Numbered from the stretch's first letter, positions 1-9,160 are shown. The stretch is 64,000 bases of DNA from Saturnia japonica (GCA_033032175.1 CM065316.1:1706115-1770114); one strand, 5' to 3'. Program-made: numbers and translations. The notes: generated from the sequence alone by a model not told the origin.

Positions 1-845
1 AGTGGAGTGAAGTAGGTGGAAATAATGCCAGCAATGAAGAAACAGCTGTAAGTTTAGATGAATTTACTGATTGTGAAGATTTCGTGGGCAATGCAATGGA
101 AATTTCGATAAAAGAGGCGTTATCGAGTAGTGAAGAAAACCTTTGGAAAGAAGCGATTACTTCAGAGATAAGAAGTCTCGCTAAAAACCGGACGTGGGAA
201 ATCGTCAAGAAGCCCTCAAATCGTGATGTAGTAGGATGTCGATTCGTTCTAACTACAAAGATAAATGTGGATAAATCTGAAAAGAAAAAAGCCAGATTGG
301 TTGCCAAAGGTTACAGTCAGCGATACGGTATTGATTATCGTGATACTTTTGCGCCAGTGATGAGGCTTGATACTGTCAGATTGTTATCCGCTTTAGCTGT
401 TGAGTTAGATATGGAAATACATCAGATAGATATCAACACAGCCTATCTGAATGGATATCTAGACGAAGAGGTATACATGAAAATACCGGAATTTTTAAAA
501 GAAAGTCTCGTTAAATTGTTACAAACGGAAGATTTTTTAGTCACAAAAACAGAGGTCTGTCGCGACTTCTACTTGTGAGGCAGAATATGTAAGTTTATCG
601 GTAGCTATGAAAGAGGCTATCTACTTAAATAGTTTGTTAACTGAAATCGGGTTAGCGACTGTGAGCAGGGTACAATTACATGCGGACAATCAGGGAGCAA
701 TAGCGTTATCGAAAGATCCCGTATTCCATTCCCGCAGTAAGCACATTAGTATCAAGTATCATTTCTTGAGAGATACGTTAAAAACTAACAAAGATATTGT
801 GGTGAAATATATTCCAAAAGAACTGATGCTTGGTGATATATTAAC
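1..845 (+). pseudogene. Copia RT/RNase H fragment (upstream duplicate)
   Basis: Positions 84-578 encode the start of a Copia-type reverse transcriptase (RVT_2), with the typical ARLVAKGYSQ and DTFAPV motifs followed by HQIDINTAYLNG. The frame then ends after LLQTEDFL. From about 541 another frame resumes in the RNase H domain, with STCEAEYVSL, LHADNQGAIAL and SRSKHISIKYHFLRD. The missing part between them is the RT palm with the YVDD box and the connection domain, so the element carries an internal deletion with a frameshift. The sequence ends at 845, where BEL LTR sequence begins. The same lesion is present in the downstream copy, so it predates the duplication. It cannot encode an active RT. 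Confidence 0.9.
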
Positions 846-1012
846 TGTAAAAGTCAGAAGAGAAAGGCCTTGTAATTGTACACTTTTATTAGATTTACCG
901 ATTTACGTGCACACACCACGCAACCATTGCAGTAAGAGATCGTCGCAGAGTTGCCAACATATATTAAGTAAAAATAAGTGTTGCCACTTGAAACTAATTT
1001 ATGTCCTTGACA
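846..1012 (-). repeat. BEL/Pao LTR, duplicated copy
   Basis: A 167-bp segment with TG...CA ends, matching 3356-3522 and 8665-8831 without a difference I could find. It follows the target bases TTAAC of the host Copia element. On the minus strand it contains an AATAAA-type poly(A) signal. It is present here because the tandem duplication included the 3' LTR of the BEL element, not because of a separate insertion. Confidence 0.9.
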
Positions 1013-1115
1013 TAATCTGCCAGGGCAGCCATGCAAACAAACAGAATTTAATGTAATTACAAATTTGGAACGCATACAATATTACAATATTAATGCAATT
1101 ACTAAATGGCAATCT
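1013..1115 (-). mobile_element. BEL/Pao internal 3' end, duplicated fragment
   Basis: These 103 bases match 3523-3625, the noncoding region between BEL pol and its 3' LTR. They stop abruptly at 1115, where Copia coding sequence follows. This is the junction of the tandem duplication. Confidence 0.85.
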
Positions 1116-1652
1116 GATATGCGAACTAACTTGATTTCAGTTGCAAAAATTACCGATAAGGGGTTTCATGTTACGTTTAGGGATGATAGGGTTCTAGTGA
1201 CTGATACTGATGGTAAAGTGAAGTTAATCGCATTTCGAAAAGATAATCTTTATTATGTAAAGGAACAGTGTGCTCAAGCTTCATCGGTTTCTAATGAAAG
1301 CGATATTTTAAAATGGCATGAGCGTTTGGGTCACTTAAATGCAAACGATCTAACAAAACTCTTAGACCATTGCAATTTACGTGTCGGAACTAATACGAGT
1401 ACCGTCAATAGGTTGCGTAATTGCGAAATATGCATACGTGGTAAAATGAGTTCTCTTCCTTTTTCTTACTCGAGCGGACCGTGTAATGAAAAACTAAAAA
1501 TAGTTTATTCCGATGTATGTGGTCCTATGAAAAATGCAGCCTTAGGAGGCGCGAAATATTTTGTGACGTTTATCGACGATTCTACGAGATGGTGCGAGGT
1601 ATATTTATCAAGTAAGAAGAGTTCGGTTTTTACTGTGTTTAAAATATTTTAA
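1116..1652 (+). pseudogene. Copia pre-integrase and N-terminal integrase region
   Basis: Open Copia frame starting at the duplication junction with NLISVAKITDKGFHV, the usual linker between protease and integrase. The GAG-pre-integrase zinc site is visible as WHERLGH ... CEICIRGK (HHCC type). The integrase core then begins with IVYSDVCGPM, containing the first catalytic Asp, and YFVTFIDDSTR. The frame is cut at 1650-1652 by a stop created by a small AT-rich insertion and resumes in another frame at 1685-1703. An open frame extending upstream to 1065 is chimeric, since its first residues come from BEL noncoding sequence. The gag and protease parts lie outside the window or are absent. Confidence 0.88.
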
Positions 1653-1684
1653 TATATAAAATATTTAGTATATGTTGTATATAC
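1650..1684. other. 35-bp AT-rich insertion disrupting Copia integrase
   Basis: The integrase reading frame before 1650 continues in sense after 1684 (VFKIF then QYVENMTGKK) if about 35 AT-rich bases are ignored. The frame difference between the two open segments equals 35 modulo 3. No terminal structure identifies the insert; it may be filler DNA or slippage between AAATATTT motifs. Confidence 0.6.
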
Positions 1685-1702
1685 AAGCAATATGTAGAAA
1701 AT

Positions 1703-3088
1703 ATGACTGGCAAGAAAATAAAATACTTACAAACTGATAATGGCGGTGAGTATTGTAATAAAGAGTTTGATGACTTCTTGAGTAAAGAAGGAATTTCTAG
1801 AAGAAAAACGATTCCTCATACTCCACAGCAAAACGGTGTAGCTGAAAGGATGAATAGAACACTGGTTGAGATGGCAAGATGCATGTTGTTATCATCTAAA
1901 CTTTCAGGCGGGTTTTGGGCGGATGCTGTAGTGACGGTATGTCATGTTAGAAATAGGTGCCCATCTACCGCGATTAATGGCGAAATACCATATGAGAAAT
2001 TCTTTGATAGACGTGTAAATATAAATTATTTAAGACCTTTTGGAAATAAATTTTTTATTTTAGATAAGGATATAAATAAGGATAAATTTACAGCTCGTAG
2101 TATAGAAGGAATTTTTGTCGGATATCCTAGAGACCAAAAAGGATATAGAGTATTGTTGCCGAATTATCGTAAACTGATTGTTGCAAGAGATGTAAGGTTT
2201 TTAGACGTGAACACATCTGAAAACGAGAACAACATAGACCCACTACAGGTTGTGACTGAATCACAAGAAGGGAGGCCAGTCAAGTATGTGGACTTAGAAA
2301 TTAAACCATCGACTTCAGAGACTCATATTGAAGGGTCAGCTCAACATGAGCCTCCTTTGAGTGATAGTATTGTCCTAGAAGAAGTACGAGAAGAAGAAGT
2401 TCGAAGAGGTCCAAGCAGACCTAGAATTCAAAAAGGCCAAGTAGGTAGGCCGAAGGAGGTGTACCGAACTGTCAGTGCAACGAGAAGGGAACGAGAGCAA
2501 GGCAAAGATGAGTGGAGTGAAGTAGGTGGAAATAATGCCAGCAATGAAGAAACAGCTGTAAGTTTAGATGAATTTACTGATTGTGAAGATTTCGTGGGCA
2601 ATGCAATGGAAATTTCGATAAAAGAGGCGTTATCGAGTAGTGAAGAAAACCTTTGGAAAGAAGCGATTACTTCAGAGATAAGAAGTCTCGCTAAAAACCG
2701 GACGTGGGAAATCGTCAAGAAGCCCTCAAATCGTGATGTAGTAGGATGTCGATTCGTTCTAACTACAAAGATAAATGTGGATAAATCTGAAAAGAAAAAA
2801 GCCAGATTGGTTGCCAAAGGTTACAGTCAGCGATACGGTATTGATTATCGTGATACTTTTGCGCCAGTGATGAGGCTTGATACTGTCAGATTGTTATCCG
2901 CTTTAGCTGTTGAGTTAGATATGGAAATACATCAGATAGATATCAACACAGCCTATCTGAATGGATATCTAGACGAAGAGGTATACATGAAAATACCGGA
3001 ATTTTTAAAAGAAAGTCTCGTTAAATTGTTACAAACGGAAGATTTTTTAGTCACAAAAACAGAGGTCTGTCGCGACTTCTACTTGTGA
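1703..3088 (+). pseudogene. Copia integrase core and reverse transcriptase, truncated
   Basis: A 461-codon open segment continuing the Copia polyprotein. It carries the second integrase catalytic Asp in YLQTDNGGEY and the Glu in QQNGVAERMNRT. The C-terminal integrase part has SIEGIFVGYPRDQKGYRVL. A Ser/Glu-rich linker follows, then RVT_2 with ARLVAKGYSQRYGIDY, DTFAPVMRLDTVR and NTAYLNGYLDEEVYMKIP. The RT stops after LLQTEDFL through the internal deletion that removed the YVDD-containing palm. Catalytic integrase residues are kept, but the 35-bp insertion upstream and the RT deletion make the element non-functional. The first codons at 1703 (ATG) are internal to the domain and not a real start. 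Confidence 0.9.
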
Positions 3089-3355
3089 GGCAGAATATGT
3101 AAGTTTATCGGTAGCTATGAAAGAGGCTATCTACTTAAATAGTTTGTTAACTGAAATCGGGTTAGCGACTGTGAGCAGGGTACAATTACATGCGGACAAT
3201 CAGGGAGCAATAGCGTTATCGAAAGATCCCGTATTCCATTCCCGCAGTAAGCACATTAGTATCAAGTATCATTTCTTGAGAGATACGTTAAAAACTAACA
3301 AAGATATTGTGGTGAAATATATTCCAAAAGAACTGATGCTTGGTGATATATTAAC
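3051..3355 (+). pseudogene. Copia RNase H domain, split by the BEL insertion
   Basis: The frame reopened after the RT deletion encodes STCEAEYVSLSVAMKEAIYL, LHADNQGAIAL, SRSKHISIKYHFLRD and VKYIPKELMLGDIL, the standard end of a Copia RNase H. It breaks at 3355 inside the codons for Leu-Thr, exactly where TTAAC precedes the BEL LTR. The remaining residues lie at 8832-8894 on the other side of the BEL element. Confidence 0.92.
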
Positions 3356-3522
3356 TGTAAAAGTCAGAAGAGAAAGGCCTTGTAATTGTACACTTTTATT
3401 AGATTTACCGATTTACGTGCACACACCACGCAACCATTGCAGTAAGAGATCGTCGCAGAGTTGCCAACATATATTAAGTAAAAATAAGTGTTGCCACTTG
3501 AAACTAATTTATGTCCTTGACA
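3356..3522 (-). repeat. BEL/Pao 3' LTR
   Basis: A 167-bp LTR with TG...CA ends. Its minus strand has AATAAAA at about two thirds of its length, a plausible poly(A) signal. The expected purine tract just upstream (minus strand, 3523-3540) is weak. Confidence 0.92.
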
Positions 3523-3892
3523 TAATCTGCCAGGGCAGCCATGCAAACAAACAGAATTTAATGTAATTACAAATTTGGAACGCATACAATATTACAATAT
3601 TAATGCAATTACTAAATGGCAATCTCTACAATAACTGAATTCATAAATAACTATAAATTGAAAATGTATTAAAATAAATTATAACTACATTACTGTAACA
3701 TGTACAAAATAGTAACTGAAGTGTATTAAATGAAATAATAACTAAAATGTTTTATATAAAATAGTGACTGAAATGTGTCACATAAAATGTATTTAAATTA
3801 TATTTTATCAAATGGAAAATTACATAGTCTAATCAATATTCAACAAACAAAAAATAGTAAAGTAGGTACATGTAACCATAATAGCTTATGAA
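3523..3892 (-). other. BEL/Pao 3' noncoding region with imperfect direct repeats
   Basis: Lies between the pol stop codon and the 3' LTR. It contains three degenerate units of about 35-40 bp at roughly 3690-3795, each built around an AATAGTGACTGAAATGT-like core. No open frame was seen. Confidence 0.6.
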
Positions 3893-6800
3893 TTACTCAA
3901 TTGGTAATACAACAATTTTTGATACTGCTCTAGTGTGCAGTTTACGGTTGGATGTTTGCACTTCCACTACTCTAACTTTATTGTCATTGCCACAAAATGT
4001 CTTTGTGACCCTGCCCAGGGGCCAATGAAGAGGAGGGGTGTTAATGTTCAATAATAAAACAACAGTACCTTCCTTGATATTAGGCATGTCCTTCATCCAC
4101 TTAGTTCTTTGATTGAGTGTGGATAAATAATCCCTTGACCAGACCTTCCAAAAACATTGCCTTACTTGTTCACAACACCTCCAAAAGCGTAGCCTGCTAG
4201 TTGGTATTTCAGTAAGATCTGACTGAGGAATTGCAGTTAAAGGACAGCCAATTAAAAAATGACCCGGTGTTAAAGTTGAAAAGTCATTAGAATCTTGGAA
4301 TGTAAGTGCAAAAATTGGACGTGAATTTAAAATACCCTCTATTTCTATCATAATAGTACTAAATTGTTCATATGTAAAAATTTTAAACGTAGATATTCTT
4401 TTTAAATGAAATTTAGCCGATTTCACGCTTGCCTCCCAAAGGCCACCGTGATTTGGACTATATTTTGGTATGAAATGAAATTTAATCTCCTTTTGCAAAC
4501 TGTAATTATGAACTATATCTTGAAATTCCCTGCTACTATGTAATTTATACAAATCATTAAGCTGATTGTTAGCACCTTTAAAAGTGGTGGCATTGTCACA
4601 ATAAACTTCTGATGGTATTCCTCTGCGAGATATAAATCTTTTGAATGCTGCTAAGAAAGTGTCAGTTGACATGTCAGATACGACTTCAAGGTGAACAGCC
4701 TTGGAGGCGAAGCAAACAAATAGGGCAACGTACCCTTTAGTTGTAATGCTCCTACGCTTAGAGGACTGCCTAATAATAAAGGGTCCACAATAGTCCATGC
4801 CCACCCTTTCAAAGACCCGGGCAGGGTTCACTCGGGCTGAAGGTAGAGAACCCATTAGTTGTTTAGAAGTCTCTGCTTTATATCTACAACAAATTATGCA
4901 TTTATGTATTACACTTTTAATTTCTCTCACAGAGTTTATAATAAAATATTTTTGAGACAGACTACTCAATACAAGTTTTAAACCACCATGCATGGTTGAC
5001 AAATGCTCTTGCCTGATAATCAGTTTGGTTATATGACAATGTTTTGGCAAAATAACAGGAAACTTCTTTGAATAATCTACGTCAGCATTGTGTAACCTGC
5101 CTCCAACACGACAGAGACCTTTAATATCTATAAATGGATGTAAAGATTTCAGAGAAGTTTTAATATCTTTGTTCACTAAAATACATTTTATTTCTTCTGC
5201 AAAGTAGTAATGCTGAATTCCTCGAATAATGGTATTCAATGCTTCTCTATACTCTCCAACAGAGATTTTTTTACAATTTATTTGTAATTTTTTACATTTT
5301 TTAATGAATTTTAAAACATAAGCTATTACACGTATAGTCATAAACAAACTTGAAAATTTTTTAAAAACAGGGTGAATAGATTCATTGTTCAAAACTGTAT
5401 TACATTGAAGGTTGTCAAGTACATTGTAAGTTATGAAAGGTTTTTCTATATTACTTAAATAAAAGTTAAAATTTTTACAATCTACTAAATAGTCAGGTCC
5501 ATGCTTCCATAGTGAATTATCAAAAATATCTACAGGATCAGATCCTCTAGACAAAATATCTGCTGGATTGAATATTCCAGGTGTAAAATACCAAGATGAA
5601 TTTTGACACAACTTTTTTATCTCTCTGACACGGTTTCCTATGTAAGCAGGGAGCTTTACAGGTGCTGCCTCCAACCATCCAAGTACAATTTTTGAATCAC
5701 AAAATAAGTATATACTTTGTATATTTAAAACTTTAGACACATGAAAAATTAGTTTTGATAACAGTAATGCACCATTTAATTCTAACTTAGGAATTGTTAG
5801 CTTAGAATTGATACCATTCAATCTGGACCGAGAACATAGCAGGTATGTAATGAATTTACAATTAATTTTTAACCTTATATAAATGCAACAGCCATATCCA
5901 CTTGATGACGCATCACAATAACCAACTAAGCTAATATCACTTGCCTCTGTAAGTTGCACATAACGTGGAATGATAATTTCGGGCATGGTGACAATGTTTT
6001 TATAAAATTTACTCCAAAACTTTACCAAATGAACGGGCAAAGGGGTATCCCAATCTAATTTACTTAACCACAACTCTTGTAAAAATAGTTTAGCCTTCAT
6101 GACTATAGGGCCAGCTAGACCCATCGGATCGAACAACCTACTTATAGAACTGAGTATGCTTCTCTTGGTTGGGATTTTGGTAGGTGTTACTGCTTGCCCA
6201 CTCAGTCGGAATACATCGTCACGTGCGTCGTATGATATGCCTAGTATTTTGTGTATAGACTTGTTATGATCCAGATCTTTGTGGTTGAAACCTAACTTAT
6301 CCTTTGGAATATCCATTAACAACTCTGGTTTGTTAGAAACCCACTTGTGTAAATTAAAATTAGCCAGTTGTAAAAGAGAAATAAGTTCACTTTTGAGCTG
6401 CATTGCACCTTGGAAAGTACTGTGACCGCACTGGATGTCATCAATGTAAGAGTTATTCAGCAATGCAGCACTTGCCAATGGATAATCATTTGTGTATCTC
6501 TTAGCTAGCTCAGTAAGACATCTAGTAGCTAAGAAGGAAGAACTAGTTAACCCGTAGGTTACTGTTTGTAACTGTAAAACATTCATGACATTATCTTCAC
6601 GCCATAAAATATTTTGTAAACACCTATGTTCAGGATGAATTTTTATTAATCTATACATGTGACGAATGTCACATTGTATTGTGTATTTGTATGTACGAAA
6701 TAAAAGAAGAATATCAAATAGAGGATTCTGAATAACAGATCCGTTGCACATAAAATCATTCAGGCTTAGACCATTTTTGGTCTTTGCGCTGCCATCAAAT

Positions 6801-7849
6801 ACAACTCTGAGTTTATTCGTTTGTTTCTCAGGTCTAAACACTCCATGATGTGGTAGAAAAAATAATGGTTTATCTATAGGGTCACAAAGTTTTAAATTAA
6901 TTATCCTTGCATGTCCTAAATTAATGTATTCATGTATAAATTGTTTGTATAATGTGTAATAGGTAGGATCCTTTGTAAATCTTTTTTCTAAATTGTATAA
7001 TCTTTGTAAAGCAATTGTAAATGAATTGGAAGGGTCAATGTCCTGTAATTTAACCTTGAGTGGATATTTGACCTGTAATGTATTATTTTGTAATGAAATG
7101 CTATCTTGAAATACCTTTTCACTATACTCGTTCTCTGGCAGCGACTCATGATAAATATCTGGTACCTTTTCGGCCTCCCAAAATTGACCGATACAATGAT
7201 CAAGTTCAGGATCGAGTACTGTATGCATAGCGATGGATGTATTGTAAGTTGACATGCCTGTAGATGAGACAATGTATCCTAGCTGAGTGTTCAATAGGAT
7301 TGGGTCTGCGGGGCCACCTTCAATCTTACCATCCAGTATGACCTTGAAGAATATGTCACTGCCGAGCAGCAGTGACACATCTCCTGGAATATGAAAATCA
7401 TGATCAGCTAATGAAACATGATTTGGAATTATAAAACCACTCAAATCAATATGTGTTTGTGGCAGCTTGGATGTAATTTTATTTATAATTGAACAATTGA
7501 TGTTTAATTTAAAATCTGTAACCAAAGATTCAATGCACAAATTAACACCTTTATTAATGAAAGTATTGTGAATACTACCTAAAGTTGAAATATTTTTATT
7601 ATAATTAATTAGTGGTAGTCCTAACTGTTTTGCTAATGCTGTAGTACAAAATGATATTTGGCTTCCACTGTCCAGTAGAGCCCTAACTACATATTTTTTA
7701 TTATTAATTCCAATAACTGAGATCTTAGCTGTAGGTAATAAAATACTTTTAGAAAGGATTGGCTGAGAAATACTGTGTAAATTTACTTGTTTACTATGAT
7801 CATCCACATGTGCTCTCGGTTCAGACTGTTGTTCTTCTGCCTGATGCAA
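3893..7849 (-). CDS. pol: BEL/Pao Pol polyprotein (protease, RT, RNase H, integrase)
   Basis: An uninterrupted frame of 1,318 codons. A retropepsin active site (LLDSGSQ) lies near residue 60. The RT spans about 300-560, with LRVVFDGSAK, CDIRHMYRLIKIHP and the catalytic YIDD near 468. The Pao/RNase H region includes SRLFDPMGLAGP, GYCDASSSGYG, TIPKLELNGALLL and PADILSRG. The integrase has an H2C2 zinc site (HLSTMHGG ... CIICCRYK), then catalytic D in VGMDYCGPF (about 1018), D in YCDNATTF (about 1084) and E in GGLWEASVKSAK (about 1139). The C-terminal DUF5641-type domain ends PLHWPLGRV ... HTRAVSKIVVLP. No stop or frameshift is visible. There is no ATG at the start; the frame begins inside what should be the gag nucleocapsid region (THNALLH), so expression would need frameshifting from gag. 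All key catalytic residues are present, so this pol looks recently active even though its gag is damaged. Confidence 0.93.
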   Translation of the reverse strand: MHQAEEQQSEPRAHVDDHSKQVNLHSISQPILSKSILLPTAKISVIGINNKKYVVRALLDSGSQISFCTTALAKQLGLPLINYNKNISTLGSIHNTFINKGVNLCIESLVTDFKLNINCSIINKITSKLPQTHIDLSGFIIPNHVSLADHDFHIPGDVSLLLGSDIFFKVILDGKIEGGPADPILLNTQLGYIVSSTGMSTYNTSIAMHTVLDPELDHCIGQFWEAEKVPDIYHESLPENEYSEKVFQDSISLQNNTLQVKYPLKVKLQDIDPSNSFTIALQRLYNLEKRFTKDPTYYTLYKQFIHEYINLGHARIINLKLCDPIDKPLFFLPHHGVFRPEKQTNKLRVVFDGSAKTKNGLSLNDFMCNGSVIQNPLFDILLLFRTYKYTIQCDIRHMYRLIKIHPEHRCLQNILWREDNVMNVLQLQTVTYGLTSSSFLATRCLTELAKRYTNDYPLASAALLNNSYIDDIQCGHSTFQGAMQLKSELISLLQLANFNLHKWVSNKPELLMDIPKDKLGFNHKDLDHNKSIHKILGISYDARDDVFRLSGQAVTPTKIPTKRSILSSISRLFDPMGLAGPIVMKAKLFLQELWLSKLDWDTPLPVHLVKFWSKFYKNIVTMPEIIIPRYVQLTEASDISLVGYCDASSSGYGCCIYIRLKINCKFITYLLCSRSRLNGINSKLTIPKLELNGALLLSKLIFHVSKVLNIQSIYLFCDSKIVLGWLEAAPVKLPAYIGNRVREIKKLCQNSSWYFTPGIFNPADILSRGSDPVDIFDNSLWKHGPDYLVDCKNFNFYLSNIEKPFITYNVLDNLQCNTVLNNESIHPVFKKFSSLFMTIRVIAYVLKFIKKCKKLQINCKKISVGEYREALNTIIRGIQHYYFAEEIKCILVNKDIKTSLKSLHPFIDIKGLCRVGGRLHNADVDYSKKFPVILPKHCHITKLIIRQEHLSTMHGGLKLVLSSLSQKYFIINSVREIKSVIHKCIICCRYKAETSKQLMGSLPSARVNPARVFERVGMDYCGPFIIRQSSKRRSITTKGYVALFVCFASKAVHLEVVSDMSTDTFLAAFKRFISRRGIPSEVYCDNATTFKGANNQLNDLYKLHSSREFQDIVHNYSLQKEIKFHFIPKYSPNHGGLWEASVKSAKFHLKRISTFKIFTYEQFSTIMIEIEGILNSRPIFALTFQDSNDFSTLTPGHFLIGCPLTAIPQSDLTEIPTSRLRFWRCCEQVRQCFWKVWSRDYLSTLNQRTKWMKDMPNIKEGTVVLLLNINTPPLHWPLGRVTKTFCGNDNKVRVVEVQTSNRKLHTRAVSKIVVLPIE

Positions 7850-8409
7850 TAACGCATTATGTGTGCAATGATGGGCAAACTATCTATGATTTGAAGAGGC
7901 TCTCCCTTTAGATACTTCTTCAAAAAACATAGCTTTTGTATGGAATCTAATTTTTGATTGTTATGAATCACTGCTGTAAACATTTCTAAAAATGTTTTAA
8001 AATTTATTACATCCTTACCATCGAAGTAAGGTATATCTAACACTGGTAGGTTTGTATTATGACACAACGATGATTCACTTGACACTGTTCTTCGGTTGGA
8101 GTTATGAATGCGACGTTCTAACGCAGCAAGGAGCTGTAAATATTTGGCCTCGATGTCATCATCTTCGTCAACGCTGCCATCATCTTGGTCGACGTTGCCA
8201 TCATCTTCGTCGACGCTGCCATCAAGACATTGTAAATCTAATTGTAATTCTTGATATTTTGTATAATTTTGTAATAATGCCTCTCTTCTGACCTGGAAGT
8301 CTTCTACGGTGAATTTTTCCACATCACCTGCCATATACTTTTGTAATCGTGTAATAAAGGCTTTACACTGACCTCGAGCCGCCACAATTTTTTTGCGTTC
8401 CATCTCCAT
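7783..8409 (-). pseudogene. gag: BEL/Pao Gag, C-terminally deleted
   Basis: Starts at an ATG at 8409 and encodes 208 residues. The N-terminal half has three acidic repeats (DGSVDEDD-type) from 24-bp tandem repeats. The centre matches the DUF1759 Gag core of BEL elements (LPVLDIPYFDGKDVINFKTF, LKKYLKGEPLQIIDSLP). Immediately after SLPI the sequence jumps to the region normally found after the zinc knuckles: the pol frame reads HHCTHNALLH, the end of a CCHC/H box. The rest of DUF1759 and the zinc knuckles are missing and the frame is shifted, so the last 28 residues are spurious. The product would lack most of the assembly and nucleic-acid-binding part. Confidence 0.85.
8155..8225 (-). repeat. 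24-bp in-frame tandem repeats in BEL gag
   Basis: About three imperfect 24-bp units built on GACGCTGCCATCATCTTCGT (plus strand). They encode the acidic octapeptide repeat of Gag. Copy number is likely to vary between elements. Confidence 0.8.
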
Positions 8410-8647
8410 ATTGCAGTGATTTCTTGATGATCTGTATTATTGAGGTTATTTGTTCCACCGTATATGTTATTGTGCGCGTTATAAAACCACATGCAAGCAC
8501 AATTATAGCAGCAAGCAGTAAAAAGCCAGGTTCCCGATGCGTGGCGAGCTTGGAGGTACACGGATATGCAAAATGGCGGACGTTGCACGCCAATGTAAAA
8601 TTTTCAATCTTACTAAAAATAGCTTCTTTTTCGTGGATTATTTAGAC

Positions 8648-8664
8648 TGAAGTTTCGGCACCAA
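8648..8664 (-). promoter_or_regulatory. BEL/Pao primer binding site
   Basis: Directly inside the 5' LTR the minus strand reads TTGGTGCCGAAACTTC. It begins with TGG one base after the LTR, as expected for pairing with the CCA end of a tRNA. The tRNA identity was not determined. Confidence 0.7.
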
Positions 8665-8831
8665 TGTAAAAGTCAGAAGAGAAAGGCCTTGTAATTGTAC
8701 ACTTTTATTAGATTTACCGATTTACGTGCACACACCACGCAACCATTGCAGTAAGAGATCGTCGCAGAGTTGCCAACATATATTAAGTAAAAATAAGTGT
8801 TGCCACTTGAAACTAATTTATGTCCTTGACA
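8665..8831 (-). repeat. BEL/Pao 5' LTR
   Basis: Matches 3356-3522. It begins at 8665 next to the primer binding site and is followed at 8832 by the TTAAC target duplication. Confidence 0.93.
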
Positions 8832-8894
8832 TTAACGAAACCACTGCCTAAGCAGAAACATTATTTTTGTATGGAAGGTTTAGGCGTTACTTAG
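8832..8894 (+). pseudogene. Copia RNase H C-terminus (right of the BEL insertion)
   Basis: After the TTAAC duplication the frame continues as TKPLPKQKHYFCMEGLGV and a TAG stop. This is the conserved C-terminus of Copia polyproteins (LTKPLP...F...G). It is the second half of the domain split at 3355. Confidence 0.92.
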
Positions 8895-8990
8895 TTTCTT
8901 AAATTTTTAATGTGCTGTTATGTTTATATACCTTGTTTGTTTCTCTAAGTATATAGTAGAAAGTTATACTATGTTTTGGAAGGTACAATT

Positions 8991-9160
8991 TAAGGGAGCG
9001 TGTTGAGTAGATACTCTTTTATAATAAATTTGTACCTTCCATATTTTAAATTTGGTATGTGTCATACAGTTGTCTGTTGTTGTGTAAAGATCTTTGCTAC
9101 CTTATATATATGTTTTTTCCTGTTCTTTACTTTTATATGCTGGTTTTATTTATTACTACA
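8991..9160 (+). repeat. Copia polypurine tract and 3' LTR
   Basis: AAGGGAGCG ends at 9000 and is followed by TGTTGAGTAG, the expected PPT-LTR boundary. The LTR probably runs 9001-9160 and ends TACTACA. The right edge is inferred from the CA end and from LINE sequence beginning just beyond, because the 5' LTR is outside the window. Confidence 0.6.

Larger units (their letters stand above)
1..1115 (+). repeat. Upstream copy (partial) of a 2,510-bp tandem duplication
   Basis: Positions 1-1115 appear identical to 2511-3625 at a constant offset of 2,510 bases. Identity stops at 1115/1116, where copy 1 switches to Copia pre-integrase sequence and copy 2 continues into BEL internal sequence. The repeated unit is therefore 1116-3625, and the earlier copy starts left of the window. 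The unit contains Copia integrase-RT-RNase H, a BEL LTR and 103 bp of BEL interior. Absence of visible differences means a very recent event or an assembly duplication. Confidence 0.9.
2511..3625 (+). repeat. Downstream copy of the 2,510-bp tandem duplication
   Basis: Matches 1-1115 as described there. The identity crosses from Copia into the BEL LTR (3356) and 103 bp of BEL interior, then ends at 3625. Confidence 0.9.
3356..8831 (-). mobile_element. BEL/Pao LTR retrotransposon inserted in Copia
   Basis: A 5,476-bp element with two 167-bp LTRs (3356-3522 and 8665-8831) that look identical and end TG...CA. It is flanked by the 5-bp duplication TTAAC at 3351-3355 and 8832-8836, in the size range expected for BEL/Pao integrases. 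Removing the element joins the Copia RNase H frame to its C-terminal residues, which proves the insertion point. Order on the minus strand is 5' LTR, primer binding site, gag, pol, noncoding, 3' LTR. pol is open for 1,318 codons, but gag lacks its C-terminal half. Identical LTRs indicate recent insertion. No env-like frame is seen. Confidence 0.95.

Noticed and set aside
854..1075. Minus-strand open frame across the BEL LTR (also at 3364-3585)
   Set aside because: It is LTR and BEL noncoding sequence; no protein motif, and LTRs do not encode proteins in this family.
1065..1115. Apparent N-terminal extension of the Copia integrase frame
   Set aside because: These codons come from BEL noncoding DNA joined by the duplication; the frame is open by chance.
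2428..2817. Minus-strand open frame opposite the Copia RT
   Set aside because: Shadow of the coding strand, without motifs.
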